DNA of 64,000 nt from an uncultured Alphaproteobacteria bacterium (GCA_944393745.1 CALYBD010000009.1:1-64000), one strand, 5' to 3'. Shown: positions 32,775 through 43,571, counted from the first letter of the stretch. Numbers and translations are program-made. The notes: generated by a model from the sequence alone, not told the origin.

Positions 32775-33401
32775 TCACTTTAATTGATTAAGCTTTTTTT
32801 TCAGCAAATTCAAGTCGTCGGAACAAAGCGCCGCCTGTATTCGGTCTAATTCTTCGTCGGAACGGTCGTAAATGTTTAAGGCTAAAAGTTCTTGAATGAC
32901 AGCGTCTTCAAATCGTTTTTTGATCGGTTTTGCCGGATTGCCGGCAACGATTGTATAAGGAGCCACATCTTTGGCAACAATACTGCCCGCGGCAATGACG
33001 CAGCCTTCGCCCAGATGCACGCCCGGCAAAATCATGCTGCGCATGCCGATCCAAACGCCGTCGTCAATACGGGTGTCGCCTTTTTGACGATAGCTTTCAA
33101 CAATTTTTTCCATAAAAGGATAATTGGAAAACCAGTCGTTGCGGTGCGTGTTGTTGCCGCCCATCAGGATAACGGTTTCGGCTCCGATGCAAACACAGTT
33201 GCCGATGTAAAGTTTGTCGATCGGCCATTGCGGTCGCCAGTGTTGTAAGCTGTAAGCGTCGCCGTAAAGATAACGCACGACGTAATCTTCAAAATTTTCG
33301 GTCCAGGCGTTGCTGTAATAGCTTTTTGTTCCCTTGATAATAATGTTGGGATTTTTAACGCTTTGATGCAGATATTCGACTTTTGACCAGTGCTTTTGCA
33401 T
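32775..33401 (-). CDS. Hexapeptide-repeat acetyltransferase, CatB/Vat-like
   Basis: 208 residues, the usual size for xenobiotic acetyltransferases. The left-handed beta-helix repeats are visible (LYIGNCVCIGAETVILMGG, VWIGMRSMILPGVHLGEGCVIAAGSIVAKDVAPYTIVAGNPAKPIKKRF), with the catalytic His in NNTHRNDW. Homologues acetylate chloramphenicol or streptogramins, but many close relatives act on other hydroxyl compounds, so resistance is not implied. Confidence 0.85.
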   Translation of the reverse strand: MQKHWSKVEYLHQSVKNPNIIIKGTKSYYSNAWTENFEDYVVRYLYGDAYSLQHWRPQWPIDKLYIGNCVCIGAETVILMGGNNTHRNDWFSNYPFMEKIVESYRQKGDTRIDDGVWIGMRSMILPGVHLGEGCVIAAGSIVAKDVAPYTIVAGNPAKPIKKRFEDAVIQELLALNIYDRSDEELDRIQAALCSDDLNLLKKKLNQLK

Positions 33402-33576
33402 AACGGGACCGTGAACGGTTTTGACAATAAAAGCCGATTATACTTGCGCAACCGAATAAAACAAAGTGAAAAAAATATTTTGACAGTTGTCGGCTGAAGT
33501 ATAGAAATATCTTTAAATCTGTAAAACGTGACGTAATAAACACAATGCGTTTGATTGAACGGAAGGAAAAAGAAAA

Positions 33577-34224
33577 ATGAAATTTCAATATTTTGATCAT
33601 CATTCGGAACGATTAATTGTTTTCTTTGCGGGCTGGGGGTGTGATGAACACCAGTTTGCTTTGTTAAAGGATCCGACAGATGATGTGCTGATTTTATTTG
33701 ATTATGACGATTTGAAAATTCCGTTTGATTTTTCAAAATATGCCGAATTGAACGTAATAGCCTATTCCGCCGGCGTTTTTGTGTCGTCTTTGTTAAATGC
33801 GGATCTGCCGCGTGTTGCAAAGCGTGTCGCGGTTAACGGCAATCCGTATCTGTTTGACGAGAATCTGGGGCTGTCGAAACAAACGGTTAATATTTTGGCG
33901 TCGGTCAATTTGGATAATTATCTGGAATTCAGGCGGCGATATATGGTTGAAACCGATGAAGAATTTGAGGAATACAACCGTCTTCAATCGCTGCGTAGCG
34001 TCGAAAGCTGCGCCGGGGAGCTGAATTTTTTAAAAGAACTGTACGCGTCGCGCAAATCGGATATCCGCGATGATTTTGACAAAGCTGTATTTTCTGAAAA
34101 CGAGCCGTTTTTTAATCTGGATAATCAAAAGAAATTTTATGACGGCAGAATCGGAATTGTCGCGGCGACTCGGCACCACTTGTTTTTTAAATTCAAGTCG
34201 TTTCGTGACATTCTGGAATACTAA
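33577..34224 (+). CDS. bioG: Pimeloyl-ACP methyl ester esterase, BioG-like (DUF452)
   Basis: 215 residues of the DUF452/BioG alpha/beta-hydrolase family. LIVFFAGWGCDEHQF is the oxyanion region, AYSAGVFV the nucleophile elbow (Ser), and ATRHHLFF near the end supplies the His. BioG releases pimeloyl-ACP in biotin synthesis. No other biotin gene is nearby, so the assignment rests on family only. GGAAGGAAAAAG precedes the ATG. It converges with the ArsR-like gene. Confidence 0.75.
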   Translation: MKFQYFDHHSERLIVFFAGWGCDEHQFALLKDPTDDVLILFDYDDLKIPFDFSKYAELNVIAYSAGVFVSSLLNADLPRVAKRVAVNGNPYLFDENLGLSKQTVNILASVNLDNYLEFRRRYMVETDEEFEEYNRLQSLRSVESCAGELNFLKELYASRKSDIRDDFDKAVFSENEPFFNLDNQKKFYDGRIGIVAATRHHLFFKFKSFRDILEY

Positions 34225-34227
34225 TGC

Positions 34228-34857
34228 TTACGATGGCGAAACATCAAAATGCCGGTGAATACACTGTATGATCGCTTTGTGGATTCCCGGCGTGATTTCG
34301 TAATAAACGAACCGGCCGTCTTTTCTGGATTTGACGAATCCGCAGTCGCGCAGACGTTTTAAATATTGCGACGTTTTCAGCTGTTCAATTCCGGTGCCTT
34401 TGACAATGTCGGATACGCAACTTTCCCCGGACAAGGTCAGGTATTCCAGAATTCTGATTTTATCAATATGCGCAAACAATTTGATATGATTCGCCGTCAT
34501 TGTCATAAAATCGCGCGGCAAGGGCAGTTTAGCGTCGTCTGCCAGAAATTTAAAATCGTCCGTCATATAGCCGTACAGTTTTCGGGTACAGAAAAATAAA
34601 CTGGCCGGGTATTCTCCGCTGAGCGCGTAATAAATGAAAATGCCTCGCCGCTGCGTTCTGACTAATCCGGCGTCGCGCAGCTTTTTCAGATTCTGAGAAA
34701 CAATAATCTGTTCTTCGCCGATTCCTTTTGTGATGTCGGATACGGAAGACGGACCGTGAAGATCTAAAAATTCCAAAATACGCAGCCGCAGCGGGTGACC
34801 GATATAATAAACTCCTCTGACGGCTTGTTCCATAATTTCGACGGGCAGTTGCTGCAT
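34228..34857 (-). CDS. Tandem ArsR-type regulator (two winged helices in one chain)
   Basis: 209 residues made of two similar ArsR domains. The first (HPLRLRILEFLDLHGPSSVSDITKGI... SQNLKKLRDAGLVRTQRRGIFIYY) covers about 20-80; the second (DKIRILEYLTLSGESCVSDIVKGTG... SQYLKRLRDCGFVKSRKDGRFVYYEI) covers about 130-195. ArsR proteins normally dimerise as single-domain chains, so this is an internal duplication that could act as a pseudo-dimer. No classical ELCVCDL metal site is seen, but Cys occurs in the second domain (SCVSD, RDC). It is divergent from the operon at 34990 and probably represses it. Confidence 0.8.
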   Translation of the reverse strand: MQQLPVEIMEQAVRGVYYIGHPLRLRILEFLDLHGPSSVSDITKGIGEEQIIVSQNLKKLRDAGLVRTQRRGIFIYYALSGEYPASLFFCTRKLYGYMTDDFKFLADDAKLPLPRDFMTMTANHIKLFAHIDKIRILEYLTLSGESCVSDIVKGTGIEQLKTSQYLKRLRDCGFVKSRKDGRFVYYEITPGIHKAIIQCIHRHFDVSPS

Positions 34858-34923
34858 GGAAAACTTTAACCCCTTGTTTTTTCTGAAATATATCAGAAAT
34901 TAACAGGCGTGTAAATATTTTTG

Positions 34924-34976
34924 TTGACAATTTCAATACATAGTAATTATTATACATATCAATATAAATATGTATA
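34924..34976 (+). promoter_or_regulatory. Promoter and dyad operator of the 34990-36493 operon
   Basis: TTGACA (34924-34929), 17 bases, TTATTA (34947-34952). Overlapping the -10 and the likely start point is a perfect dyad TATACATAT (34951-34959) and ATATGTATA (34968-34976). ArsR proteins bind such AT-rich dyads at this place, so the divergent tandem-ArsR gene is the likely regulator. Confidence 0.65.
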
Positions 34977-34989
34977 AAAAGAGGTCAAC

Positions 34990-35502
34990 ATGAAAAAACT
35001 CATTTTGTTTTTAACTGCCGGATTGTTTTATCCTTCGGCCGTTTTGGCCAATCCGGCCTGCGCCGTTTGTACGGTGGCAATCGGCGCTTCTCTGGAAATC
35101 GCCAGAAAACTGGGCGTGGCGGACGCCGTCGTCGGTTTATGGGCGGGCGCTTTGCTGACGCTGCTGGGGTATTGGACAATTTTGTTTTTTGATAAAAAAA
35201 ACTGGCGCTTTCCGGGGCGCGATTTTGTGCTGATGGCCGTTTCCGTCGGCATGATCGGGTTTATTTATATCAGTGAAGTCGTTTATACGCCGGTGATTAT
35301 CTGGAACGTATTTTATCTTGACCCGATTTTGTTCAGCACGATTTTGGGCATGCTGCTGTTTATTTATTCCCAGAAATTTTACCAGTGGATGAAGGCAAGA
35401 AACGGCGGCCATGCTCATTTCCCGTTTGAAAAGGTTGTTCTGCCGGTCGTCTGGCTGCTGGCGGGCAGTGTGTTTTTCACTTATTTTCCCATTTCGCTGT
35501 AA
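34990..35502 (+). CDS. Small integral membrane protein with N-terminal CxxC
   Basis: 170 residues. A signal-like start (KKLILFLTAGLFYPSAVLA) is followed at once by NPACAVCTVAIGAS, so a CxxC lies just outside the membrane, then four hydrophobic segments and HGGHAH-like His residues (NGGHAHFPF). I do not know the family. The CxxC next to a membrane domain and the thioredoxin-like protein two genes on suggest thiol electron transfer or metal handling. It leads a three- or four-gene operon. Confidence 0.6.
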   Translation: MKKLILFLTAGLFYPSAVLANPACAVCTVAIGASLEIARKLGVADAVVGLWAGALLTLLGYWTILFFDKKNWRFPGRDFVLMAVSVGMIGFIYISEVVYTPVIIWNVFYLDPILFSTILGMLLFIYSQKFYQWMKARNGGHAHFPFEKVVLPVVWLLAGSVFFTYFPISL

Positions 35503-35513
35503 GGAGATGAAAA

Positions 35514-36101
35514 ATGAAAAAAGCAAAAGACGTTAAAGAATTCGTGGAAAGAATCGATGCGACGAAAAAAGTCAATCCGAAAGATTTGTCTTCCGATCAG
35601 GATTTAACGATTGCGATCATGAATTTGATTTCGATTGAAGAACATCTGGTCTTCAGCGGCGCGAAAACGGGAAAAAATTCTTTTTATGATTTAATCGAGG
35701 AAGTCCGCGAACTGCGCAAAACGCTGATGCAGAAAGTCATTCCGCAGTATGAAGGCGAAGTCTGGTGCATATCGAAACATCTGCTGGCTTCGGCCATGCG
35801 GCTGATGGAAGTCGGTACGAAACAGCAAAGTCTGGGACATAAAGAAGAAGCGTACAAATTGTTTTCTCAGGCGTATGAGCTGTACTGTCTGTTTTGGGGG
35901 CTGAACATGAATATGCTGGATACTTCGGACGTAAAATGGATTGAAGACAAACGCGAAGACATCGTTCAACTGTCCGAAAAAATCGAAGCCGTTTCCGCAG
36001 GCAAAGATATTCCCCGCGCCGGCGAAACGGAAAAAAAACAAAGCGCCATGGATAAAATGAAAGCCTTTGTCCGAAAGGCCGTCGACTGCTGTATAGAATA
36101 A
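35514..36101 (+). CDS. Hypothetical helical cytoplasmic protein
   Basis: 195 residues, all helical by eye, no membrane segment. Features are SIEEHLVFSGAKTGKNSFYDLIEEVRELRKTLM and WCISKHLLASAMRLMEVG followed by a tetratricopeptide-like helix pair, ending in a basic helix with CC (VDCCIE). It is not recognised. AAGGAGATGAAAA precedes it and the next gene follows after 11 bases, so it belongs to the ArsR-controlled operon. Confidence 0.6.
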   Translation: MKKAKDVKEFVERIDATKKVNPKDLSSDQDLTIAIMNLISIEEHLVFSGAKTGKNSFYDLIEEVRELRKTLMQKVIPQYEGEVWCISKHLLASAMRLMEVGTKQQSLGHKEEAYKLFSQAYELYCLFWGLNMNMLDTSDVKWIEDKREDIVQLSEKIEAVSAGKDIPRAGETEKKQSAMDKMKAFVRKAVDCCIE

Positions 36102-36112
36102 AGGAGGCCGCC

Positions 36113-36493
36113 ATGAAAAAATACCTGCCGTTGTTTTCGTTGTTTTCTTTTTTATTCTTTTCTTTTGACGCGCGTGCCGGGATTCAAAAGGAAGTACTGG
36201 TTTTTGCCGAACCGTGCCTTTTCTGCGACCTTTTAAGGGAAGACATGAAATCCTGGATTGTTCCCGACAATCCCGACGTTAAATTTACCGTTTTGGATAT
36301 GCGGGACAAAGAAAATTATAAACGTTTTTACAAACTGGCCGAAACGCACAGCATTAAAAGCCGGACGTCTTTTCCGGTTTTATTTGTCGGCAAAGACTGC
36401 ATAACCGGCTGGACGCCGTCAGACCGTGAACAGTTCCGCCGCTGCATGGCAGAATTTAAAAATGAAAAATTCAGCCGGCTGAGCTCGGATTGA
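36113..36493 (+). CDS. Exported thioredoxin/glutaredoxin-like protein
   Basis: 126 residues with a signal peptide (KKYLPLFSLFSFLFFSFDARA). The mature part has a CxxC (EPCLFCDLL) after the first strand, as in thioredoxin-fold oxidoreductases, and SRTSFPVLFVGKDCITGW, where the cis-Pro (FPVLFV) is typical. It is shorter than DsbA and may be a glutaredoxin-like periplasmic reductant for the CxxC membrane protein of the same operon. AAAGGAGG precedes the ATG. Confidence 0.7.
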   Translation: MKKYLPLFSLFSFLFFSFDARAGIQKEVLVFAEPCLFCDLLREDMKSWIVPDNPDVKFTVLDMRDKENYKRFYKLAETHSIKSRTSFPVLFVGKDCITGWTPSDREQFRRCMAEFKNEKFSRLSSD

Positions 36494-36663
36494 CCAAAAA
36501 CGGGAACGATAATCCACCCCGGGAAATAAACGAAGTTGTTTTCTTGATTAACGATATCGCGGACGAAAAGGATCTTGTCGGCTTAACGGTCGCCGAACCG
36601 ATGCCCAGAACGGTAATCAGGCTGAAAAACATGCTGGCGCGCCTGCCGCTGTTGGAAAAATAA
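36490..36663 (+). pseudogene. Possible remnant of an arginase-family C terminus
   Basis: A 57-codon frame beginning at TTG 36490, overlapping the previous stop codon by four bases, ends at TAA 36661-36663. The segment DLVGLTVAEPMPRTVIRL followed by KNMLARLPLL resembles the last strand and helix of arginase/formimidoylglutamase-like ureohydrolases. The catalytic part is absent. It may be a decayed gene fragment or a coupled small gene; no clear ribosome site favours a fragment. Confidence 0.4.
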
Positions 36664-36668
36664 AACGG

Positions 36669-37208
36669 TTACAAAGCCGTTCCTTTTTTCGGACGGAACA
36701 GACGCGACATGTCTGCGCCTTCCAGTTCCAACAGCTTGATTTTAATGTCCAGTCCGCCCGCATAGCCGGTCAGGCTGCCGTTTGTTCCGACGACCCGGTG
36801 GCAGGGGATAATAATGGAAATCGGATTATGACCGACTGCTCCGCCGACGGCTTGCGCCGACATTTTGGCTTTTCCGGTTTTTCGGGCGACCATTTTGGCT
36901 ATACCGCCGTAAGTCCGGACCTGTCCCAAAGGAATATCACATAAAATTTTCCAAATCATCTGACGGAATTCCCCGCCTTCGGGAGCCAGAGGCAGTTCGG
37001 AAATCGCGGGATTTTGCTTTTGAAAGTATTTGTCCAGCCATTGCGCCGCCTGAATAAAAACCGGCAGATCCGCCTTTTCCCGACACTCCTGCGGAGCGGT
37101 AGCGGCAAAATATTTTTGCTTTTCAATCCATAGCCCGGTTAAATTCGTTCCGTCGCTGGTCATCAATAATTTCCCGACCGGTGAAGTGTAAAAGTCTGAA
37201 TAAAACAT
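36669..37208 (-). CDS. ogt: Methylated-DNA-[protein]-cysteine S-methyltransferase
   Basis: 179 residues. The active site IIIPCHRVV (acceptor Cys near 138) and GSLTGYAGGLDIKIKLLELEG are intact, with the HTH before them (TYGGIAKMVARKTGKAKMSAQAVGGAVGHNP). It removes methyl groups from O6-methylguanine in a suicide reaction. It is near tag, making a small alkylation-repair pair. Confidence 0.93.
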   Translation of the reverse strand: MFYSDFYTSPVGKLLMTSDGTNLTGLWIEKQKYFAATAPQECREKADLPVFIQAAQWLDKYFQKQNPAISELPLAPEGGEFRQMIWKILCDIPLGQVRTYGGIAKMVARKTGKAKMSAQAVGGAVGHNPISIIIPCHRVVGTNGSLTGYAGGLDIKIKLLELEGADMSRLFRPKKGTAL

Positions 37209-37319
37209 ATCTGAAACTCCGGCTTAAAAAAGGTTTGTGCTTATTGTGGCATAGCTTTTCGGTTTATGCTATTTTCTTTTCAGACTGTTTTTTGGCCGGT
37301 TCTTTTTATGGAATAGAGT

Positions 37320-37787
37320 ATGAAGATAAAACAGCTTGCCGTCAGGGATCCCGTACTGGTGGAAAAACTGATTGACGTGTGGACGCGGTCGGTGCGGGCG
37401 ACGCATACTTTTCTGAATGAAGATGATATTCGCCGTCTGACGCCTGTCGTCAGACAAGGACTGACGGAAATCCCCGTATTGGTTACGGTTGAAACGGACG
37501 AAGGAAATCCGGTCGGATTTATGGGGATCGGGGACGGTTGTCTGGAAATGCTGTTTCTTCACCCCGACTGCCGGGGGCAGGGGCTGGGCAGGCAGCTGTT
37601 AAAAATGGGGATAGAACAGTATGACGTTCGGCGGCTGGACGTGAATGAACAAAATCCGGCGGCGCACGGGTTTTATGAACATATGGGATTTAAAGTTGTC
37701 GGCCGCAGCGAATTTGACGATTACGGTAATCCGTTTCCGATTCTGCATTTGATTTTGGAAACGGATATCCGAACGGGAAAGGAATAA
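37320..37787 (+). CDS. GNAT family N-acetyltransferase
   Basis: 155 residues with the GNAT acetyl-CoA motif: PVGFMGIGDGCLEMLFLHPDCRGQGLGRQLLKMGIEQ, then LDVNEQNPAAHGFYEHMGFKVVGRSE. The QGLGR pyrophosphate loop is clear. It resembles YjaB/PhnO-like enzymes; the acceptor is unknown. Its stop is one base before tag, so they are cotranscribed. Confidence 0.88.
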   Translation: MKIKQLAVRDPVLVEKLIDVWTRSVRATHTFLNEDDIRRLTPVVRQGLTEIPVLVTVETDEGNPVGFMGIGDGCLEMLFLHPDCRGQGLGRQLLKMGIEQYDVRRLDVNEQNPAAHGFYEHMGFKVVGRSEFDDYGNPFPILHLILETDIRTGKE

Positions 37788-37788
37788 T

Positions 37789-38385
37789 ATGCAGGATTTA
37801 ATCAACGGACGTTGCGGCTGGGCGGGAACGGACGAATTATACGTCAAATACCATGACGAAGAATGGGGACGGTTGGTAACTGACGACCGGATTTTGTTTG
37901 AATTTCTGGTGCTTGAAAGTGCGCAGGCCGGCTTGTCTTGGATTAATATTTTGAAAAGGCGCGAAGGATACCGAAAAGCTTTCTGCCGATTTGACGTGCG
38001 GAAAGTGGCGCAGATGACGCCGGAAGATATTGATCGCCTGATGCGATTTGACGGTATTATCAAAAATCGTTTGAAAATCAAATGCACGGTTGATAATGCT
38101 AAACGGTTTATCGCCGTGCAAAAAGAATTCGGAAGTTTTTATAACTATATTGTGTCGTTTTTTCCTGAAAAACCGCCGCTGGTTCATCACTTTCAGACTT
38201 TGGATCAAATTCCGGCGACGTCTGAACAATCGGACGCGATCAGCAAAGACATGAAAAAACGCGGCTTTAAATTTTTCGGTTCGACGCTTTGCTATGCGTT
38301 TTTGCAGGCCGCCGGTTTTGTAAACGATCATCTGGAAGGCTGTTTTTGCAAAACCGATTCTTTGTTCGGCCGGAAAAGACGATAA
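37789..38385 (+). CDS. tag: DNA-3-methyladenine glycosylase I
   Basis: 198 residues. RCGWAGTDELYVKYHDEEWGRLVTDDRILFEFLVLESAQAGLSW is the Tag signature with its zinc-binding Cys and the catalytic/recognition Glu, and the C-terminal GCFCK supplies further zinc ligands. It excises 3-methyladenine from alkylated DNA. AAGGAATAAT before the ATG also contains the stop of the GNAT gene. Confidence 0.95.
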   Translation: MQDLINGRCGWAGTDELYVKYHDEEWGRLVTDDRILFEFLVLESAQAGLSWINILKRREGYRKAFCRFDVRKVAQMTPEDIDRLMRFDGIIKNRLKIKCTVDNAKRFIAVQKEFGSFYNYIVSFFPEKPPLVHHFQTLDQIPATSEQSDAISKDMKKRGFKFFGSTLCYAFLQAAGFVNDHLEGCFCKTDSLFGRKRR

Positions 38386-38410
38386 AATAATTGTGATCAG
38401 AGCATCAGTT

Positions 38411-40517
<2,107 letters not shown>

Positions 40518-40657
40518 GATGTTTTTTCCTTATGCTCAGAATTGTTTTTACGCTTATTTTCCGTCAACAGTTGAACCGATTATCATCAGCGGAGTCGAAT
40601 AAAAAGCTGAAACAGATAAGATCCGATAATGCGATCATGCTGTCGCAGAAAGCCGCT

Positions 40658-41119
40658 TCATACCTCTTTTTCCGTGTTTAAAAATTCTATCCGGGCGAAA
40701 AAACCGCCTTTTTTATTCGCCAGGTGTTCCAGACCGTTTTCAATTTCGCCAAGCTCGATCAGGCTGTTATCGGGCGAATGGCCGTGATCCTTGTAAAAAA
40801 AACCGAAATTTCCCCACGGAGCATAGATGAACATCTTGCCTTTTGTTGCAATCATGCCGCGCGGCGTATCGGCAAGAAATACGGGTCTGGGAAATTCGCT
40901 GATTTTTTCTTTGCCCGCAAAATCGATAAATTCAAAATCGGCCGGCAGCATCTGCAAAAACTGATGTACGGCGGAATTGTTGCGCATTTTGACAATGACG
41001 TTTTGATTGTCGAAAGTTAATTTGATTTTCATTGCTTTTGTCCCTGCCGTTTCATCGCCGTATGCCGCCGTCCCCGTCAGTAAAACGGCAATAATCAATC
41101 CGGTAAAAAAAGGTTTCAT
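40658..41119 (-). CDS. Exported cyclophilin-like fold protein
   Basis: 153 residues with a signal peptide (KPFFTGLIIAVLLTGTAAYGDE). The mature part (MKIKLTFDNQNVIVKMRNNSAVHQFLQMLPADFEFIDFAGKEKISEFP... APWGNFGFFYKDHGHSPDNSLIELGEIENG) matches the cyclophilin_like (DUF369-type) family seen with carboxymuconolactone decarboxylase and flavodoxin genes. I take ATG 41119, four bases after the upstream stop; ATG 41134 is also open. Confidence 0.75.
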   Translation of the reverse strand: MKPFFTGLIIAVLLTGTAAYGDETAGTKAMKIKLTFDNQNVIVKMRNNSAVHQFLQMLPADFEFIDFAGKEKISEFPRPVFLADTPRGMIATKGKMFIYAPWGNFGFFYKDHGHSPDNSLIELGEIENGLEHLANKKGGFFARIEFLNTEKEV

Positions 41120-41123
41120 TGTT

Positions 41124-41975
41124 TCAGTTCTCATAAATCGGTTTGTAAGCGTCAATATCCGCCGTTTTGATCAGATTAATTGTTGTCATGGCGTTTGCCA
41201 GGCCGATGTACGGGATCGCCTGCACCATTGCTGCCAACAAGGTTTCTTTGTCATTGCCGGCTTTCAGTGCGCCGATAACATGGGCGCTGAGCTGTTTTTC
41301 CGCCCCGAGAGCCGTTAAAATGACCAATGACAACAGCTCGCGTTGTTTGATCGTCAGCCCGTTGCGGGTGTAAAAATCGCCAAAGCAAAAATCCGTCAGA
41401 GTGTCCGGGACAATGTTTTTATAGTCTCCCGGCAAAGAAAGCATGGCTTTTTTTACTTCATCGCCATAAAGTTTTGTTTGTATCTCAAGTCCTTTTTCGC
41501 GTCTGTTTTCTTCTGTTGTCGTGGCTGCATTTTCCAAAGGCAGTTTAATATTTCTTGTGGCGGCGACTTCGTTAAAAACGCCGATGGCATTTAATGTTCG
41601 CGGAAAACCGATAAAAGGCGCACATTGATAAATTGTTTCGCGGATTTCCAACGGTGAATTGCCGATATTCAAAGCCGCACCGATATGTGCTTTCAGCTGG
41701 GGCAGAGTCTGTAAAGCCGATAAGGCGGCAACGGTAATTAATTCGCGTTCTTTGTTGTTCAGAGTACCGGTATAAAAAACTTCGCCGAAAATGTTTCGCT
41801 GCAAAATTTCCATAAATTCCGGATCGGTCGGGCCGGTTGTTCTTTTGCTTAAAAACAGCTGTTCGTAAGTTTGATCGGCACGGTTGCTTCTGGTCATGTT
41901 TTTATCCTCCTGCGCGTTTGCAAAACCGATATAAAAAACCGGTACGAAAAATAAAAAGGAATGAAGAAATTTCAT
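41124..41975 (-). CDS. Exported carboxymuconolactone decarboxylase-family protein (two domains)
   Basis: 283 residues. A signal peptide (KFLHSFLFFVPVFYIGFANA) precedes two CMD domains: NNKERELITVAALSALQTLPQLKAHIGAALNIG and TIKQRELLSLVILTALGAEKQLSAHVIGALKAG. The His of each domain is kept, but the peroxidase-type CxxC of AhpD-like members is absent, as in gamma-CMD enzymes. It is divergent from a LysR gene that probably controls it, and cotranscribed with the cyclophilin-like gene. Confidence 0.82.
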   Translation of the reverse strand: MKFLHSFLFFVPVFYIGFANAQEDKNMTRSNRADQTYEQLFLSKRTTGPTDPEFMEILQRNIFGEVFYTGTLNNKERELITVAALSALQTLPQLKAHIGAALNIGNSPLEIRETIYQCAPFIGFPRTLNAIGVFNEVAATRNIKLPLENAATTTEENRREKGLEIQTKLYGDEVKKAMLSLPGDYKNIVPDTLTDFCFGDFYTRNGLTIKQRELLSLVILTALGAEKQLSAHVIGALKAGNDKETLLAAMVQAIPYIGLANAMTTINLIKTADIDAYKPIYEN

Positions 41976-42058
41976 GGGCAGTCTCCGTAAAAAGATGAGA
42001 ACTGAAAATATTATGCTTGACGTTCGGGGAAAAAATACAATACCGTTTTTTTATAGAG

Positions 42059-42077
42059 CTATAACATAAACTTATAG
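42059..42077. promoter_or_regulatory. LysR-type operator between CMD and lysR genes
   Basis: CTATAA, 7 bases, TTATAG is a T-N11-A-type dyad placed 12 bases before the lysR start, in the divergent region to the CMD gene. It fits autoregulation plus control of the divergent operon. Confidence 0.6.
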
Positions 42078-42088
42078 TAAGGACAAAA

Positions 42089-42964
42089 ATGGAATTAACT
42101 CAGCTGCGTTATTTTCAGATGGCGGCGCAATGCAATAATTTATCGGAAGCCGCGGATAAACTGCATATTTCTCAGCCCGCACTCAGTCGTTCCGTGAAAA
42201 AACTGGAAGACGAACTTGGCGTTGCCCTGTTTGATCATTCAAAGAATAAAATATGCTTGAACGATGCCGGGCGGTTGGCATTGACTTATGCCGAGGCCGT
42301 TTTGACAAAGGCCGATGAAATGAAAAGCACGTTTTATCAGTTTGTCCGTAAAGACAATATTTTGTCTCTTGGTTTTTGTGATCCCGGGCCGATGCGTTTT
42401 TCCGTTCCGTTGCTGCAAAAAGCCAATCCGGACATCAATATAACTTCGGCATTGCTGGCAGATGAAGACCACCTGGAAACGGCGTTGCTGACGCATCGGT
42501 ATGACGCCGTTGTTTCTTTAAAAAGGCCGCAACACGAAGATATTATGACCGTTCCGTTTGCTCAAGAAGAATTGATGCTTTCCGTTCCCGCCGATCACCC
42601 TTTGGCAAAAAAAAGCTGCGTCTGCCTGCATGATGAACAAAATCTGCCGCTGGTCAATTATTCCGGTAACGGCGCATTCGTCCGACAAGTTCAGCCTTTT
42701 ATGGATCGGCTTGCCGATCGGTTTGCGATGAAAACGTATGACGATTATTTTGTTTTTCGTCAACTGCTTGAAAACGGAACGCTGATCTGTTTTACGACAA
42801 AGCTTGTTCGTCATTATCGTCATGACGGTGATAATCGTGTGATTATTCCGCTGGCCGATGAAGGGCTGAAAGCGACTTATTTGCTGTCATATCTGAAAAG
42901 CTGCCGGAAATATCTTTCTGCATTATTGGAATGGACGGCTGATTTTATCCGAACACAAAAATAA
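42089..42964 (+). CDS. LysR-family transcription regulator
   Basis: 291 residues. The N-terminal winged helix is MELTQLRYFQMAAQCNNLSEAADKLHISQPALSRSVKKLEDELGVALFDHSKNKICLND; the effector domain starts near 90 (ILSLGFCDPGPMRF). It resembles YybE/CynR-like regulators common in gut bacteria. It likely activates the divergent CMD/cyclophilin-like operon in response to an unknown small molecule. Confidence 0.9.
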   Translation: MELTQLRYFQMAAQCNNLSEAADKLHISQPALSRSVKKLEDELGVALFDHSKNKICLNDAGRLALTYAEAVLTKADEMKSTFYQFVRKDNILSLGFCDPGPMRFSVPLLQKANPDINITSALLADEDHLETALLTHRYDAVVSLKRPQHEDIMTVPFAQEELMLSVPADHPLAKKSCVCLHDEQNLPLVNYSGNGAFVRQVQPFMDRLADRFAMKTYDDYFVFRQLLENGTLICFTTKLVRHYRHDGDNRVIIPLADEGLKATYLLSYLKSCRKYLSALLEWTADFIRTQK

Positions 42965-43079
42965 ATCCGAAAACAAATAAATTTCAAATCATGATCCCTC
43001 TTTGATGCAAAAAAAGCAGTTTTGAACAGACAACATGAAATGATGATGCCGAATTGTTTTAAATACAGAGGAAATATTA

Positions 43080-43571
43080 GTGTTAAAAGCTATTTTTATT
43101 TTACCGTTTAATGTATTGATCAGTATCCCGGTACTTATTTTATATTTTAACGATTTTGAAATGATCAAAACGGAAAACATTTTCCTGTTATTTTTAATGT
43201 GTGTTTTCTTTGCAAGCGGATTGATGCTGATGATTTGGACAATGTTCCTTTTTGCCAAGGTCGGTAAAGGATCGTTGGCGCCATGGGATCCTGTTAATAA
43301 ACTGATTATCACCGGTCCTTATGCTTATGTTCGAAATCCGATGATCTTTGGCGTCTTCCTGTTTTTAGGCGGGGAATGCTTTTTGTTCCAAAGCCGGGCT
43401 TTGTTTTATTATCTGCTGATTTTTATCGGAATTAATTCAGTTTATTTCCCGTTGATTGAGGAAAAGGGATTATATAAAAGATACGGCCGCGAATATCAGG
43501 AATACAAAAAAAATGTTCCGGGATTTTTCCCCAGATTATCCCCGTACCGCCGGGAAGACATGAAAGAATAG
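43080..43571 (+). CDS. Isoprenylcysteine methyltransferase-like membrane protein
   Basis: 163 residues, four or five hydrophobic segments. LIITGPYAYVRNPMIFGVFLFLGGE and EEKGLYKRYGREYQEYKKNVPGFFPRLSPY are the SAM-binding and C-terminal motifs of the ICMT/PEMT/NnrU-like family. The start is GTG 43080 behind GAGGAAAT. The substrate is unknown; bacterial members methylate lipids or are uncharacterised. Confidence 0.8.
   Translation: MLKAIFILPFNVLISIPVLILYFNDFEMIKTENIFLLFLMCVFFASGLMLMIWTMFLFAKVGKGSLAPWDPVNKLIITGPYAYVRNPMIFGVFLFLGGECFLFQSRALFYYLLIFIGINSVYFPLIEEKGLYKRYGREYQEYKKNVPGFFPRLSPYRREDMKE

Noticed and set aside
32775-33401. Chloramphenicol or streptogramin resistance gene
   Set aside because: Only the hexapeptide acetyltransferase family is visible; substrate cannot be told from this and many relatives are not resistance enzymes.
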